A stretch of DNA of 64,000 nucleotides from Aminobacter niigataensis (GCF_014200015.1 NZ_JACHOT010000001.1:310001-374000); one strand, 5' to 3'. Positions 9,395 through 18,839 are shown, numbered from the stretch's first letter. Translations and numbers: made by a program. The notes: generated by a model not told the origin, from the letters alone.

Positions 9395-9675
9395 CAACGC
9401 TTGCAGGGCACGCCTGTGAAGACCGGCAGGGGCGGGCCGCATGGTGCGAGCCTTGTCCCATGACGATGCGGGGCCAGGGTAGGCCAGGACCAGCCATCAT
9501 TGCGCCCAGCCGCCGCCTTGGGTGGATAGTTCAGCGCCGCCATGCCAAAGTCGTGGCAAGATTACAGCCATGAAGGGCGCTCACTGTCTTCAGTTGGCAG
9601 TGTCGTTTGACAAGAGCCAATCGATAGGGGCTGCTTCCTTCTTCCCATCCGCAACCGATGTTGAGGATCTACAAG

Positions 9676-11064
9676 ATGACGGGCATACGAACCTACCTGC
9701 TGAGCTTCCTCCTCCTTGTTCCCGCTCTCCTTGCCGGCCTTGGTGGCGCCAGTCTGGCGCATGACTACCCCGTCGCGGCGCCGGCCGAGCCTCTCGTCGC
9801 GCCGACAGGTACCGTCCTGTTCGAAAACGTCAGGATATTCGACGGCAAGGCAAGCACGCTGTCGCCGACGTCGAATGTGCTGGTCAACGGCAACCTCATC
9901 GAGCGCATCTCGACCGCCCCCATCGAGGCGGCGGGCGCAAAGGTGATAGCGGGCGGCGGCCGCGTGCTGATGCCCGGCCTGATCGATGCGCACTGGCACG
10001 CGATGCTGATCGCGTCGACCCCGGCAGAGGCAATGAGCGACATCGGCTTTGCCAATCTCGCCGCAGGCGACGAGGCAACGCATACGTTGATGCGTGGCTT
10101 CACGACGGTGCGCGACGTGGGCGGTCCGGTGTTCGGTCTCAAGCGCGCGATAGACAGCGGAATCGTCGTGGGACCGCGCATCTATCCATCCGGCGCCATG
10201 ATCACGGTGACCAGCGGACATGGCGACTTCCGGCAATTCAGCGACCTGCCGCGGACGATCGGCGGCCCGTTCACGCCCATGGAGAGAAACGGAGGCAGCA
10301 TAGTCGTGGACAGCCCGGATGAGGTGCGCTTGCGTGTCCGCGAGCAGTTCATGCAAGGGGCCGCCCACGTCAAGCTAACAGCCGGCGGCGGCGTGTCCTC
10401 GCCATTCAGCCCGCTCGATGTCACCACCTTCACCGAACCCGAATTGCGGGCCGCGGTCGAGATCGCCGAGAATTGGGGCACTTACGTCATTGCGCACGCC
10501 TTCACGACGGACGCGATCAAAATGGCAATCGCGGCCGGCGTGAAATGCATCGAACACGGCTTCCTCATGGACGAGGAAACCGCCAAGCTGATCGCCGAGA
10601 AGGATATCTGGCTGAGCTTGCAGCCGCTTCCGGAGATGATGAGGCTGGGTCTTCGGGAAGGCTCGGTCGAGCGGGCCAAGGCGGAAGAGGTGTGGCCGGG
10701 CATCGGCCGGACATACGAACTGGCGAAGAAGTACAAGATCAAGACGGCATGGGGGACGGACGTATTGTTCTCCCGCGATCTGGCGCGGCAGCAGGGCGCA
10801 ATCCTCGCTTCGCTCATCCGCTGGTACACACCTGCCGAAGCCCTCGTGATGGCGACCGGGACCAATGCCGAATTGCTGACACTTTCCGGGAAGCGCAACC
10901 CTTATCCCGGAAAGCTGGGCGTGGTGGAGGAAGGCGCGCTGGCCGATCTGCTCCTTGTCGACGGCAATCCGCTCGAGGATCTCCAGCTGGTCGCCAACCC
11001 CGAGACGAGTTTCCTGGTCATCATGAAGGATGGCCGTATCTTCAAGGATACCCTGCCGAACTGA
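9676..11064 (+). CDS. secreted prolidase-like amidohydrolase
   Basis: About 462 residues. The N-terminal signal peptide (TYLLSFLLLVPALLAGLGGA, then SLAHD) directs export. The amidohydrolase core carries the binuclear metal site: DAHWHA (His near residue 106 and 108), the probably carbamylated Lys in HVKLTAGGG (near 233), IAHAF, IEHGF and the acid in WGTDVLF. This is the Xaa-Pro dipeptidase/imidazolonepropionase-like branch. GAGGAT (9663-9668) is spaced for ATG 9676; an upstream ATG at 9658 has no good ribosome site. The 280-bp stretch before it (9395-9657) holds no gene I can see. The substrate is probably a peptide or cyclic amide. Confidence 0.85.
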   Translation: MTGIRTYLLSFLLLVPALLAGLGGASLAHDYPVAAPAEPLVAPTGTVLFENVRIFDGKASTLSPTSNVLVNGNLIERISTAPIEAAGAKVIAGGGRVLMPGLIDAHWHAMLIASTPAEAMSDIGFANLAAGDEATHTLMRGFTTVRDVGGPVFGLKRAIDSGIVVGPRIYPSGAMITVTSGHGDFRQFSDLPRTIGGPFTPMERNGGSIVVDSPDEVRLRVREQFMQGAAHVKLTAGGGVSSPFSPLDVTTFTEPELRAAVEIAENWGTYVIAHAFTTDAIKMAIAAGVKCIEHGFLMDEETAKLIAEKDIWLSLQPLPEMMRLGLREGSVERAKAEEVWPGIGRTYELAKKYKIKTAWGTDVLFSRDLARQQGAILASLIRWYTPAEALVMATGTNAELLTLSGKRNPYPGKLGVVEEGALADLLLVDGNPLEDLQLVANPETSFLVIMKDGRIFKDTLPN

Positions 11065-11167
11065 TGGCTCGTCCGCCCGAACCAGTTCAAGCCCGCTATC
11101 TGGGCGGTCGTCAACGTGTTTTCGGCGACCGCGAGGAACTGTCGGGACCGAGCCTGACTCTGATAAT

Positions 11168-11380
11168 TCACTGGAGAGCCTGAGGACCTTCAGGCAGCTC
11201 GGCAAGTTCCGCGCAGAGTGTCAGCGCCGCCATCACGACATGGGTCCTGTTCCATCCTGCCATTTCCGCAATGCTCAGGAGCTTGACCAGCGAGGGTTCG
11301 AGCGCGAACTGGCATTGGGCCAGATACTCCCCGTCCTCCGGTTCCAACGTCGGGCTGTTGATGCGCAGGGGCTTGGTCAT
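11168..11380 (-). CDS. small conserved hypothetical protein
   Basis: 70 residues from Met at 11380. The sequence is acidic and soluble: LEPEDGEYLAQCQFALEPS, then VKLLSIAEMAGWNRTHVVMA and a helical tail. The amphipathic C-terminal half could be a small helix-turn-helix (SIAEMAGWNRTHVVMAALTL), but this is a guess. It lies between the secreted amidohydrolase and the LysR gene, divergent from the latter, and so may be its target. Confidence 0.55.
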   Translation of the reverse strand: MTKPLRINSPTLEPEDGEYLAQCQFALEPSLVKLLSIAEMAGWNRTHVVMAALTLCAELAELPEGPQALQ

Positions 11381-11497
11381 TGGCGTCACTTCAGGAATTC
11401 CAGTCCAGCAATAGATGCGAAGTCGGATCGCTATGTCTCCCGCGCAAGCCGATCGACTGTGGGGCAATGATCTAGAGCATTGACATAGGTGAAGATA

Positions 11498-11532
11498 ATG
11501 AATTCCAGTCTACTCACTTGAGTGGAATTCAT
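11498..11532. promoter_or_regulatory. inverted repeat, probable LysR operator
   Basis: ATGAATTCCA (11498-11507) is mirrored exactly by TGGAATTCAT (11523-11532), with 15 bp between. The right arm ends 5 bp before the start codon of the LysR gene at 11538. LysR proteins bind dyads of the T-N11-A type and often repress themselves. The position suggests autoregulation that would also block ribosome access, and it lies between two divergent genes. Confidence 0.6.
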
Positions 11533-11537
11533 GTGTC

Positions 11538-12407
11538 ATGACGAAAAAGCGGTCGATGCCCCATTTACGGGCGCTTCAGTCCTTTGAAGCCGTTGCACGG
11601 CATCTTTCCGTTTCCCATGCGGCCCAGGAGCTTGGCGTGACGCAAAGTGCTGTCAGTCACCAGATCCGGCGCCTGAGCGAAGAACTTGGCGAGAGGCTGG
11701 TGGAGCGGCAGGGTCGCGGCCTCGTGCTGACCGAGGCCGGGCGTCGCCTGGCGCTGGAACTCGATCGTGCCTTCGATCTCATCGAGCGCTCGACATCGCA
11801 GATTGTCGGAGCTGCCAATGGAACGGTACGTCTCGCCGCCTACGGGACCTTCGCCAGCGGTTGGCTCGTCGGGCGGCTGCCTGAGTTTTACGCCCAACAC
11901 CGTGACATCGATCTGCAGCTTATCACGGTCAGCGAGGAAGATGAGCTAAGCGACAGGGTGGCCGATGCTTTCATTACGTCCATCCCTTCGCAGCGCGGAT
12001 ATCGAAGCATTCTGCTCAAACAAGACCAACTGATCGCGGTCGCTCGCCGAGATCTGGGTCCCTGGCCGTGCCCCTTGATCACGACCGAAGTTTCGCCGTC
12101 TGCGGTAGGCGCCGATTGGATCGATTACTGTCGCCACAACGGCCTCGAGCTTTCGACCTTCCAGAAGGAGAGCTGGAAGCTGTGCACGCATTACCAGCTG
12201 GCGTTCGATATGGCCCGAGCCGGCATTGGTGCTGCGCTGGTTCCCGACTTCCTTGGCGAACGGGCGATCGCCGAAGGAACCTTGCAAAGAGTGCTCGGCG
12301 AGCCGATGCCGACCGGGTCGAGCTACTACCTGTCCATCAAGTTCAGCCGCAGCCAGGAGCGGGCGCTGGCGAGTCTGACGCAATGGCTCCGCGCGGCCGC
12401 GCGATAG
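11538..12407 (+). CDS. LysR-family transcriptional regulator (GcvA-like)
   Basis: 289 residues. The N-terminal winged helix is clear: LRALQSFEAVARHLSVSHAA, then QELGVTQSAVSHQIRRL and LVERQGRGLVLTEAG. The substrate-binding domain from about residue 90 starts GTVRLAAYGTFASGWLVGRL. Spacing and the phrase FDMARAGIGAALVPDFL match the GcvA/AmpR-like branch. ATG at 11538 lies just beyond the 10-bp inverted repeat; an ATG at 11531 is out of frame. The nearest divergent gene is the 70-residue hypothetical protein, the usual layout for a LysR target. Confidence 0.92.
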   Translation: MTKKRSMPHLRALQSFEAVARHLSVSHAAQELGVTQSAVSHQIRRLSEELGERLVERQGRGLVLTEAGRRLALELDRAFDLIERSTSQIVGAANGTVRLAAYGTFASGWLVGRLPEFYAQHRDIDLQLITVSEEDELSDRVADAFITSIPSQRGYRSILLKQDQLIAVARRDLGPWPCPLITTEVSPSAVGADWIDYCRHNGLELSTFQKESWKLCTHYQLAFDMARAGIGAALVPDFLGERAIAEGTLQRVLGEPMPTGSSYYLSIKFSRSQERALASLTQWLRAAAR

Positions 12408-12476
12408 CGCCGGGGAATGATGAACTCATGTCATGGCCGGAGCATGCATGGGTGCCGGCGCTCCCGGGCAATTCGC

Positions 12477-13535
12477 CTAAGCCTCGAGCGCGCCTGACCG
12501 GGCGTCGTTGCTCGGCCGCGTGCCGACCAGCTTGACCAGGTCGTCGCCGGCGCGGGTGGCGCGGTGCGAGCGGCGGGTCAGGATGTAGCCGTCCTGCGGC
12601 GCCAGCACCTCCACCCTGCCGCCATCCTCGCCGGGCGCGCGCACGATGGTGGCGAGGCGCGTGCCCGCCTTGACCCGGTCGCCCGGCTTGACGTCGTAGA
12701 GGATGGCGCCGGCGCAAGGTGCCGGCACCATCTCGATATGCTCGATCGGCGCCACCACGCCGTCGAATGCCTTCCTGGTTTCGACCGACGTGTCCTCGAT
12801 CACCCCGCGCGCCACCAAGAGCCGGTAAAGGCCTTCGCCATCGGCCTCGGCGATGCCGGGATAGACGTCGGAGGTGCCGCGATATTCGACCGTGGTGACG
12901 ACCCGGCTTTCGAGCCTGGCTTGCCGGCGCGGCATCTTGAGGTAAGGGTGCAGCGACGCTTCGTCGAAGGACGAACCCGACTTCCCGCCCCACAGGATCA
13001 CCGCGTCGACGCCCATGTTCGCCGCGCAATCTTCCATCGCCGGCCACAGCTCCTCCGGCACGTAGAGATAGGCGACGCCTTCGTCGTCACAGTGCAGGTC
13101 GAGCACGATGTCATGGCCGACCGAAAGCTTGAGCAGCCGCGCCTTGAGGCGCTTGTCGGCCGACATCGCCACATCGTCGCCGGGCAGAAGCGACACGTCC
13201 GGCCTGTCGAGCAGCGGGAAATCGCGGTTGTAGTTGGTGCGCGTGCCCAAATCGAAGCGCCCCTGCGCGGCATGGAACAACAGCTGGTTGGCGCCGATCG
13301 GGTTGGCCCGCGGCACGATGGTCAGGTTGCCGCGAATGCGCCCTTCGGCGGCTGCCCTGCGCAATTTCGGCATCAGCGCGTCGATGGCAACGACACCGGG
13401 CAGTTCGTCGCCATGGAGTGCCGCCTGGATATAGGCCGAGGGCGCCTCGGTCGACGATCCCGAGATGCGGTAGACCGGCATTTCGTAGGCGATGCCTTCG
13501 CTGTCGCCACGGATCGTCTCGACGCTCTTCTTCAT
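12477..13535 (-). CDS. succinylglutamate desuccinylase/aspartoacylase-family hydrolase
   Basis: 352 residues. Zn-binding motifs of the M14-like AstE/ASPA family are visible: AALHGDELPGVVAIDAL (His-x-x-Glu), RANPIGANQ, and DIVLDLHCDDEGVAYLY for the third ligand. The C-terminal 90 residues form a small beta domain (APCAGAILYDVKPGDRVKAG, then TRLATIVRAPG) that resembles a biotinyl-like barrel. Members remove acyl groups from amino acids or diamines. Start Met 13535 follows GGGGAC; the upstream in-frame region looks noncoding. It lies 99 bp downstream of the flavin oxidoreductase on the same strand, so the two may be cotranscribed. Confidence 0.85.
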   Translation of the reverse strand: MKKSVETIRGDSEGIAYEMPVYRISGSSTEAPSAYIQAALHGDELPGVVAIDALMPKLRRAAAEGRIRGNLTIVPRANPIGANQLLFHAAQGRFDLGTRTNYNRDFPLLDRPDVSLLPGDDVAMSADKRLKARLLKLSVGHDIVLDLHCDDEGVAYLYVPEELWPAMEDCAANMGVDAVILWGGKSGSSFDEASLHPYLKMPRRQARLESRVVTTVEYRGTSDVYPGIAEADGEGLYRLLVARGVIEDTSVETRKAFDGVVAPIEHIEMVPAPCAGAILYDVKPGDRVKAGTRLATIVRAPGEDGGRVEVLAPQDGYILTRRSHRATRAGDDLVKLVGTRPSNDARSGALEA

Positions 13536-13634
13536 TTTTGTCCCCGAATCTTCTGGTCCGAACGATAGATCATCGCGCAGCGACGCCGTCCTGATCCAGC
13601 AGAGAGCGTCCGCCACGCCAGACCCTGGGTAAGT

Positions 13635-14738
13635 TCACGTGGTTGCCGCGCCCCACTGCTTCATCAGCGCCACGGAGCGCGCGAGCTGCGGGGCGGCGTG
13701 GAACTCGTGGCCAAGTGTCGCCGCCGCGCGCCAGGGCCAGCGTGGATCGGCAAGCAATGCGCGACCCAGCGCCACCATGTCGGCGCGGCCTTCGCGCACG
13801 ATCGCATCGGCCTGGGCCGGCTGGTCGATCATCCCCACCGCACGCACCGGAATGCCGGTCGCCTGCTTCACGGCTTCGGCGAGATGAACCTGGTAGCCGG
13901 GGCCGGTGCGCAGGCTCTGGTGCGGGGAGTTGCCGCCGCTGGAGCAGCAGATATAGGCGATTCCCGCATCGCGGTAGGCCTTGGCCACCTCGATCGCCTC
14001 GTCGAGCGTGAAGCCACCCTCGACCCAGTCGGTCAGCGACATGCGCGCGCCCAGCATCAGGTTGGGTACGGCATCGGCTACGCGGCGGGCGATCTCGATG
14101 GCAAAGCGCATGCGGTTTTCCAGCGAACCGCCCCATTTGTCGGTGCGATGGTTGGACAGCGGCGACAGGAACTGGTGCAGCAGGTAGCCATGGGCCGAAT
14201 GCAGCTCGATGAAGTCGAATCCGGCGCGCTCGGCCCGCTTCGCTGCCTCGACGAAATGTCCGACGGTCTGCTCGATCTCGGCCTCGCTCAGCGCATGCGG
14301 CACCTGCCAGCCGTCGGCATAGGCAATCGCCGAGGCAGAGACCACCGGCCAGGCATCCTCGTTTGGCGCCAGCGGGCCCGAGCCTTCCCATGGACGGCGG
14401 TTGGAGGCCTTGCGTCCGGCATGGGCCAGTTGCACGCCGAATTTCGCACCGGGCGTTGCCACGCGCCTGGCGGCGTCCAGCGTCCGCTTCGCCGCCGCCT
14501 CGTTGGCATCGGAGTAGAGCCCCATGCAGCCATGGCTGATGCGGCCGCGGCGCTCGACGTCGGTCATCTCGACGGTGATCATGCCGGCGCCGGACATCGC
14601 CAGGTTCATCCAGTGCTGCAGGTGCCAGTCCGTGGCGGAACCATCGTCGGCCGAATACTGGCACATCGGGGCAACGGCGATGCGGTTGGGGAGTTCGAGC
14701 TGGCCGAGGGTGATCGGCGAGAACAGATGGGCGGTCAT
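13635..14738 (-). CDS. NADH:flavin oxidoreductase (Old Yellow Enzyme family)
   Basis: 367 residues. The FMN-dependent TIM barrel shows LFSPITLGQLELPNRIAVAP, then MCQYSADDGSATDWH, GRISHGCMGLYSD, QLAHAGRKAS, DFIELHSAHGYLLHQFLSPL and a C-terminal IVREGRADMVALGRALLADP. MCQYS and HAGRKAS are typical of the YqjM-like class. These enzymes reduce activated C=C bonds using NAD(P)H. ATG at 14738 begins MTAHLFSP; the frame continues upstream but without family similarity. It is divergent from the amidase at 14864. Confidence 0.92.
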   Translation of the reverse strand: MTAHLFSPITLGQLELPNRIAVAPMCQYSADDGSATDWHLQHWMNLAMSGAGMITVEMTDVERRGRISHGCMGLYSDANEAAAKRTLDAARRVATPGAKFGVQLAHAGRKASNRRPWEGSGPLAPNEDAWPVVSASAIAYADGWQVPHALSEAEIEQTVGHFVEAAKRAERAGFDFIELHSAHGYLLHQFLSPLSNHRTDKWGGSLENRMRFAIEIARRVADAVPNLMLGARMSLTDWVEGGFTLDEAIEVAKAYRDAGIAYICCSSGGNSPHQSLRTGPGYQVHLAEAVKQATGIPVRAVGMIDQPAQADAIVREGRADMVALGRALLADPRWPWRAAATLGHEFHAAPQLARSVALMKQWGAATT

Positions 14739-14863
14739 GGCGGCTCCGATTATCAAGCCGTGCGAATGTAAGGCGTTGGCGATTTCCGACAACCGTATTG
14801 CATGGGGCCAGCGCGTGTTATCAGTCGCCGCGACGATAGCGCTTGCCAGCAATGGGTGACCGA

Positions 14864-16156
14864 ATGACGACACGCGACCGGCTTGAAGCGATCCTTGGGC
14901 GGCTTGCCGCCCGCGCCGGTGACGAGCGCGTGTTCATGAAGCTTTATGCCGAGGCCGCGCGCGCGGCTGCCGACGCTGCCGATGCGCGCGCCAGGGCAGG
15001 GCTATCGCTCGGACCGCTCGACGGTGCCATCGTTTCGATCAAGGACCTGCTCGACGTCGCCGGCGAGCCGACGCTTGCCGGTTCGCTGATGCGTCGGGAT
15101 GCTGCGCCCGCGCAAGCGGACGCGCTGGTGGTCCGGCGCCTGCGCCGTGCAGGGGCGGTCATCATCGGCAAGACGGCAATGACCGAATTCGCCTTCACCG
15201 CGCTCGGCATCAACCCGCATTACGGCACGCCGGGTAATGCCGCCGATCCGGCGCTGATCCCCGGCGGTTCGTCGTCGGGCGCCGGCGTTTCCGCCGCCGA
15301 AGGCTCCTCCGACATATCGATCGGCTCGGATACCGGCGGTTCGGTGCGCATCCCGGCCGCGCTCAACGGCGTCGTCGGCTTCAAGCCGACGGCGCGGCGC
15401 GTGCCGCTCGACGGAGCGTTTCCCTTGTCGCCGTCGCTCGATTCGCTCGGGCCCCTGGCAAGGACGGTCGGGGCTTGCATCGCTGCCGACGCCGTCATGG
15501 CCGGCAAGGAGTTTTCCGCGCTTGCGCCGCTGTCCCTGTCTGGCCTGCGCATCGGCGTGCCGCGCGGGCGGCTGATGGAGCATTGCGACGCCACCGTTTC
15601 CGCCGCCTTCGAGCTGTCGCTCAAGCGGCTTGCCGCAGCCGGCGCACGGGTCGAGGACCTTGCCATTGACGACCTGCTGCTGGCCCTGCGCGAGTCGACG
15701 CGCACGGCCTCGATCGCCGCCATCGAGGGCGCCGAGATCCATGCCGACTGGCTGTCGGTGGGCGCCAAGGTCGCTGTCGACCAGCATGTCAGCGGCGGGC
15801 TCGGCCGGGCGCTGCAGGTGCCGGCGGTCGCCTACATCAGGACCATGCGCCGCCGCGCCGAACTGGTGGCCGCCATGGACGCACGGCTGTCCGTCGTCGA
15901 CCTCATGGTCCTGCCGACCACGCCGGTCGTCGCCCAGCCGATCGCCGAGATGCTGGCCGACGAGCGCCATGGCGACCGGATCGAAGGGCTTCTGCTGCGC
16001 AACACGCAGGTCGCCAACCAGTTCGACCTCTGTGCCCTGTCGCTGCCGATGCCGGGCACTGCCCTGCCATCCGGACTGATGCTTGTCGGCCGCCACGGCC
16101 ACGACCGTCGCGTGCTTTCTGCCGGGTTGGCAGTCGAGGCTTTGCTGAACGCCTAG
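14864..16156 (+). CDS. amidase-signature hydrolase
   Basis: About 430 residues. The Ser-cisSer-Lys triad is intact: Lys in IVSIKDLLDVAGEPT, the glycine/serine stretch GGSSSGAGVSAAEGSSD, and the nucleophile loop IGSDTGGSVRIPAALNGVVG. The C terminus (QFDLCALSLPMPGTALPSGL) matches the family. These enzymes hydrolyse small amides, nitrile-derived amides or allophanate; GatA function is unlikely without gatB/gatC neighbours. Start candidates are 14843, 14852 and 14864; the last is nearest the conserved region. It is divergent from the flavin oxidoreductase. Confidence 0.88.
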   Translation: MTTRDRLEAILGRLAARAGDERVFMKLYAEAARAAADAADARARAGLSLGPLDGAIVSIKDLLDVAGEPTLAGSLMRRDAAPAQADALVVRRLRRAGAVIIGKTAMTEFAFTALGINPHYGTPGNAADPALIPGGSSSGAGVSAAEGSSDISIGSDTGGSVRIPAALNGVVGFKPTARRVPLDGAFPLSPSLDSLGPLARTVGACIAADAVMAGKEFSALAPLSLSGLRIGVPRGRLMEHCDATVSAAFELSLKRLAAAGARVEDLAIDDLLLALRESTRTASIAAIEGAEIHADWLSVGAKVAVDQHVSGGLGRALQVPAVAYIRTMRRRAELVAAMDARLSVVDLMVLPTTPVVAQPIAEMLADERHGDRIEGLLLRNTQVANQFDLCALSLPMPGTALPSGLMLVGRHGHDRRVLSAGLAVEALLNA

Positions 16157-16315
16157 GCGATGACCGTGCCGATCACCGACGACGGCATTTTCATCCGCTG
16201 GCGCGCCGGGGACCAGTGAAACGGCCTGCCGCTGGCTCTTGCGGAGCCGGCCCGAATAGTGGTCATCTTGGCGCTGCACCAGTGCGTGCCGGAATCGGAC
16301 GAGGAGTTTTGAGAG

Positions 16316-17374
16316 ATGCCGTCGACAATGAAGGGACCAGCGATATTCCTCGCCCAGTTCGCCGGCGATGCGGCGCCGTTCAATTCACTGAAATCGATTA
16401 CATCGTGGGCCGGCGGGCTCGGCTACAAGGGCGTGCAGATCCCGACGCCCGATGCGCGGCTATTCGATCTCGAGAAGGCGGCGACGTCGAAAACCTATTG
16501 CGACGAGATCAAGGGCGTCTGCGCCGAGGCCGGCGTCGAGATCACCGAACTGTCGACCCATCTCCAGGGGCAGCTGGTGGCGGTGCACCCCGCCTATGAC
16601 GCGCAGTTCGACGGATTTGCGCCGGCGGCCTTGCACGGCAAACCGAAGGAGCGGCAGCAGTGGGCGGTCGAGCAGATGAAGCTTGGTGCTAAGGCTTCGC
16701 AGAATCTCGGTCTCGCGGCCTGCGTGTCCTTCACCGGCGCACTGGCGTTTCCCTATCTATATCCGTGGCCGCAGCGGCCGGCGGGCCTGATCGAGGAGGC
16801 GTTTTCCGAGCTGGGCAAGCGCTGGACGCCGATCCTCGACGCCTATGACGAGGCCGGCGTCGACCTTTGCTTCGAACTGCATCCGGGCGAGGATACCTTC
16901 GACGGCGCCACCTTCGAGATGTTCCTCGACGCGGTCGGCGGCCACAAGCGCTGCAACATCAACTACGACCCGTCGCATTTCCTGCTGCAGCAGCTCGACT
17001 ATCTCGCCTTCATCGACATCTACCACGAGCGCATCAAGGCATTTCACGTCAAGGACGCCGAGTTCAACCCGACGGGGCGCCAGGGCGTCTATTCCGGCTA
17101 CCAGGGCTGGCTCGGCCGTGCCGGCCGCTTCCGCTCGCTCGGCGACGGCCAGGTTGATTTCTCCGGCATCTTCTCGAAGCTCGCCCAATATGGCTACGAC
17201 AGCTGGGCGGTGCTTGAATGGGAATGCTGCCTCAAGCATCCCGAGGACGGTGCCGCCGAAGGCGCGCCTTTCATCGAAAGCCACATCATCCGGGTGACCG
17301 ACAAGGCCTTCGACGATTTTGCCGGCGGGACGAGCGATCGGGCGATGCTGCGGGCGATGATGGGGATCGAGTAG
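16316..17374 (+). CDS. sugar phosphate isomerase/epimerase (xylose-isomerase-like TIM barrel)
   Basis: 352 residues. Metal-binding and TIM-barrel signatures are visible: WAGGLGYKGVQIPTPDARLF, EITELSTHLQGQLVAVHPAY, VDLCFELHPGEDTFDG (catalytic Glu-x-His), CNINYDPSHFLLQQLDYL, KAFHVKDAEF and AVLEWECC. The length and the H-P-G-E motif fit the AP-endonuclease-2-like sugar isomerase family. GAGGAG (16301-16306) precedes ATG 16316; ATG at 16328 is a possible alternative. It is followed after 132 bp by a Gfo/Idh/MocA dehydrogenase, a common pairing in cyclitol and sugar-acid catabolism. Confidence 0.88.
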   Translation: MPSTMKGPAIFLAQFAGDAAPFNSLKSITSWAGGLGYKGVQIPTPDARLFDLEKAATSKTYCDEIKGVCAEAGVEITELSTHLQGQLVAVHPAYDAQFDGFAPAALHGKPKERQQWAVEQMKLGAKASQNLGLAACVSFTGALAFPYLYPWPQRPAGLIEEAFSELGKRWTPILDAYDEAGVDLCFELHPGEDTFDGATFEMFLDAVGGHKRCNINYDPSHFLLQQLDYLAFIDIYHERIKAFHVKDAEFNPTGRQGVYSGYQGWLGRAGRFRSLGDGQVDFSGIFSKLAQYGYDSWAVLEWECCLKHPEDGAAEGAPFIESHIIRVTDKAFDDFAGGTSDRAMLRAMMGIE

Positions 17375-17390
17375 GACGTACGTCCCGCGG

Positions 17391-17483
17391 CCACCTTCTC
17401 CCTGTCGGGGAGAAGTGGCAAGTGCGCCGCATCAGACCTCCTCTCTAGGTCGGCCGAGCGAAGCGGAGGCCGGGTGAGGGGCA
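17391..17483. repeat. RIME-like palindromic repeat, partial
   Basis: A hairpin at 17391-17418 (CCACcTTCTCCC against GGGGAGAAgTGG) and the terminal nonamer TGAGGGGCA (17475-17483) both resemble the larger element at 35468-35586. Between them lies a second hairpin-prone stretch around 17440-17470. It fills the gap between the isomerase and dehydrogenase genes. A perfect 12-bp palindrome, GGACGTACGTCC, also lies just upstream, starting at the last base of the isomerase stop codon. Confidence 0.6.
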
Positions 17484-17506
17484 ACATATCAAGGGGAGAA
17501 CACGAC

Positions 17507-18679
17507 ATGGTCGGTGCATCGAAATCCGGGAATGGCAGCGGCCCGATCCGCTACGGCATGGTCGGCGGTGGGCAGGGCGCCTTCATCGGCGGCGTGCACC
17601 GCATCGCCGCGCGCATGGACGGCGATTTCCAGCTCGTGGCGGGCGCGCTGTCGTCCAACCCCGAGCGGGCCAAGGCTTCGGCTGCCGAAATCGGGCTCGA
17701 CCCCGAGCGCAGCTACGCCTCCTTCGCCGAGATGGCCAAGGCCGAGGCCAAGCGCCCCGACGGCATTGAGGCGGTCGCCATCGTCACGCCCAACAACATC
17801 CATTTCCCTGCCGCCAAGGCGTTCCTCGAAGCCGGCATCCACGTCATCTGCGACAAGCCGCTGACCGCGACGCTCGCCGAGGCGAAGAAGCTGGCTGCAC
17901 TGGTCGAGAAGACCGGCAAGGTCTTCGTGCTCACCCACAACTACACCGGCTATCCGATGATCCGGCAGGCGCGCGAGATGGTTGCCAAGGGCCAGCTCGG
18001 CGACATCAGGATCGTCCAGGCCGAATACCCGCAGGACTGGCTGACCGAGGACCTCGCCGCAACCGGCCAGAAGCAGGCGTCGTGGCGCGGCGATCCCAAG
18101 CAGTCGGGCGCCGGCGGCGCCGCCGGCGACATCGGCACCCACGCCTACAATCTCGCCCGCTTCGTCAGCGGGCTCGAGCTGGACTCGCTCTCCGCCGATC
18201 TCGACGCCTTCGTGCCCGGCCGCCTGCTCGACGACAACGTCAACGTCATGCTGCGCTTCAAGGGCGGAGCCAAGGGCATGATCTGGGCCAGCCAGGTGGC
18301 GCCGGGTCACGAGAACGGGCTCAAGCTGCGCGTCTACGGCTCCAAAGGCGGCATCGAATGGGTGCAGGCCGACCCGAACTATCTCTGGTACACGCCGTTC
18401 GGTGCGGCCAAGCAGCTGATCACCCGCGGCGGCGTCGGCGCAGGCCCTGCCGCAGCACGGGTGACGCGCGTGCCGTCGGGCCATCCCGAAGGCTATCTTG
18501 AAGGTTTTGCCAACATCTACCAGGAGGCGGCTCGGGCCATACGCGCGGCGCGCAAGAAGGGCGGCAAGCCTGCCCGGGACGTGATCTACCCGACCGTGCA
18601 GGACGGCGTCGAAGGCGTCGCCTTCATCGAAGCCTGCGTGCGCTCGTCGAAGAAGAACGCCGCCTGGACGAAGCTGTGA
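17507..18679 (+). CDS. Gfo/Idh/MocA-family oxidoreductase
   Basis: 390 residues. An N-terminal Rossmann fold (IRYGMVGGGQGAFIGGVHRI) is followed by VAIVTPNNIHFPAAKAFLEA, then GIHVICDKPLTATLAEAKKL with the conserved EKP/DKP-type Lys, and GGAAGDIGTHAYNLARFVSG with the catalytic Asp and His. Such enzymes oxidise or reduce sugars and cyclitols with NAD(P). AAGGGGAG (17490-17497) lies 9 bp before ATG 17507. Pairing with the preceding isomerase suggests a two-step keto-sugar route; the substrate is unknown. Confidence 0.92.
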   Translation: MVGASKSGNGSGPIRYGMVGGGQGAFIGGVHRIAARMDGDFQLVAGALSSNPERAKASAAEIGLDPERSYASFAEMAKAEAKRPDGIEAVAIVTPNNIHFPAAKAFLEAGIHVICDKPLTATLAEAKKLAALVEKTGKVFVLTHNYTGYPMIRQAREMVAKGQLGDIRIVQAEYPQDWLTEDLAATGQKQASWRGDPKQSGAGGAAGDIGTHAYNLARFVSGLELDSLSADLDAFVPGRLLDDNVNVMLRFKGGAKGMIWASQVAPGHENGLKLRVYGSKGGIEWVQADPNYLWYTPFGAAKQLITRGGVGAGPAAARVTRVPSGHPEGYLEGFANIYQEAARAIRAARKKGGKPARDVIYPTVQDGVEGVAFIEACVRSSKKNAAWTKL

Positions 18680-18772
18680 GGGGATGCGGGCGAGGGTAGC
18701 TCGACAGCATTCCTTTCAGTGTCGACCGTCTGGATTGGTCTGCCGTTGCGGGCCCAAGAGCTTGGCCATCAG

Positions 18773-18810
18773 CGCTGCTGCTTGTCAGCTAGCGCTACGT
18801 CTGGTTACCT
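18773..18810. repeat. 38-bp dispersed repeat, copy A
   Basis: First of three related copies (also 20804-20842 and 22323-22360). The core reads CGCTGCTGCTTGTCAG at its 5' part and CGTCTGGTTAC at its 3' part. The 5' half can fold as CGCTGCTG against CAGC-AGCG with one bulged base and a 5-nt loop. It ends 29 bp before the small secreted protein gene at 18840. Confidence 0.7.
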
Positions 18811-18839
18811 TCGCTTGATGCCCTAATCAGGAGAGTGCA

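Noticed and set aside
11531-11540. ATG at 11531 as LysR start
   Set aside because: It is out of frame with the helix-turn-helix; ATG 11538 is in frame.
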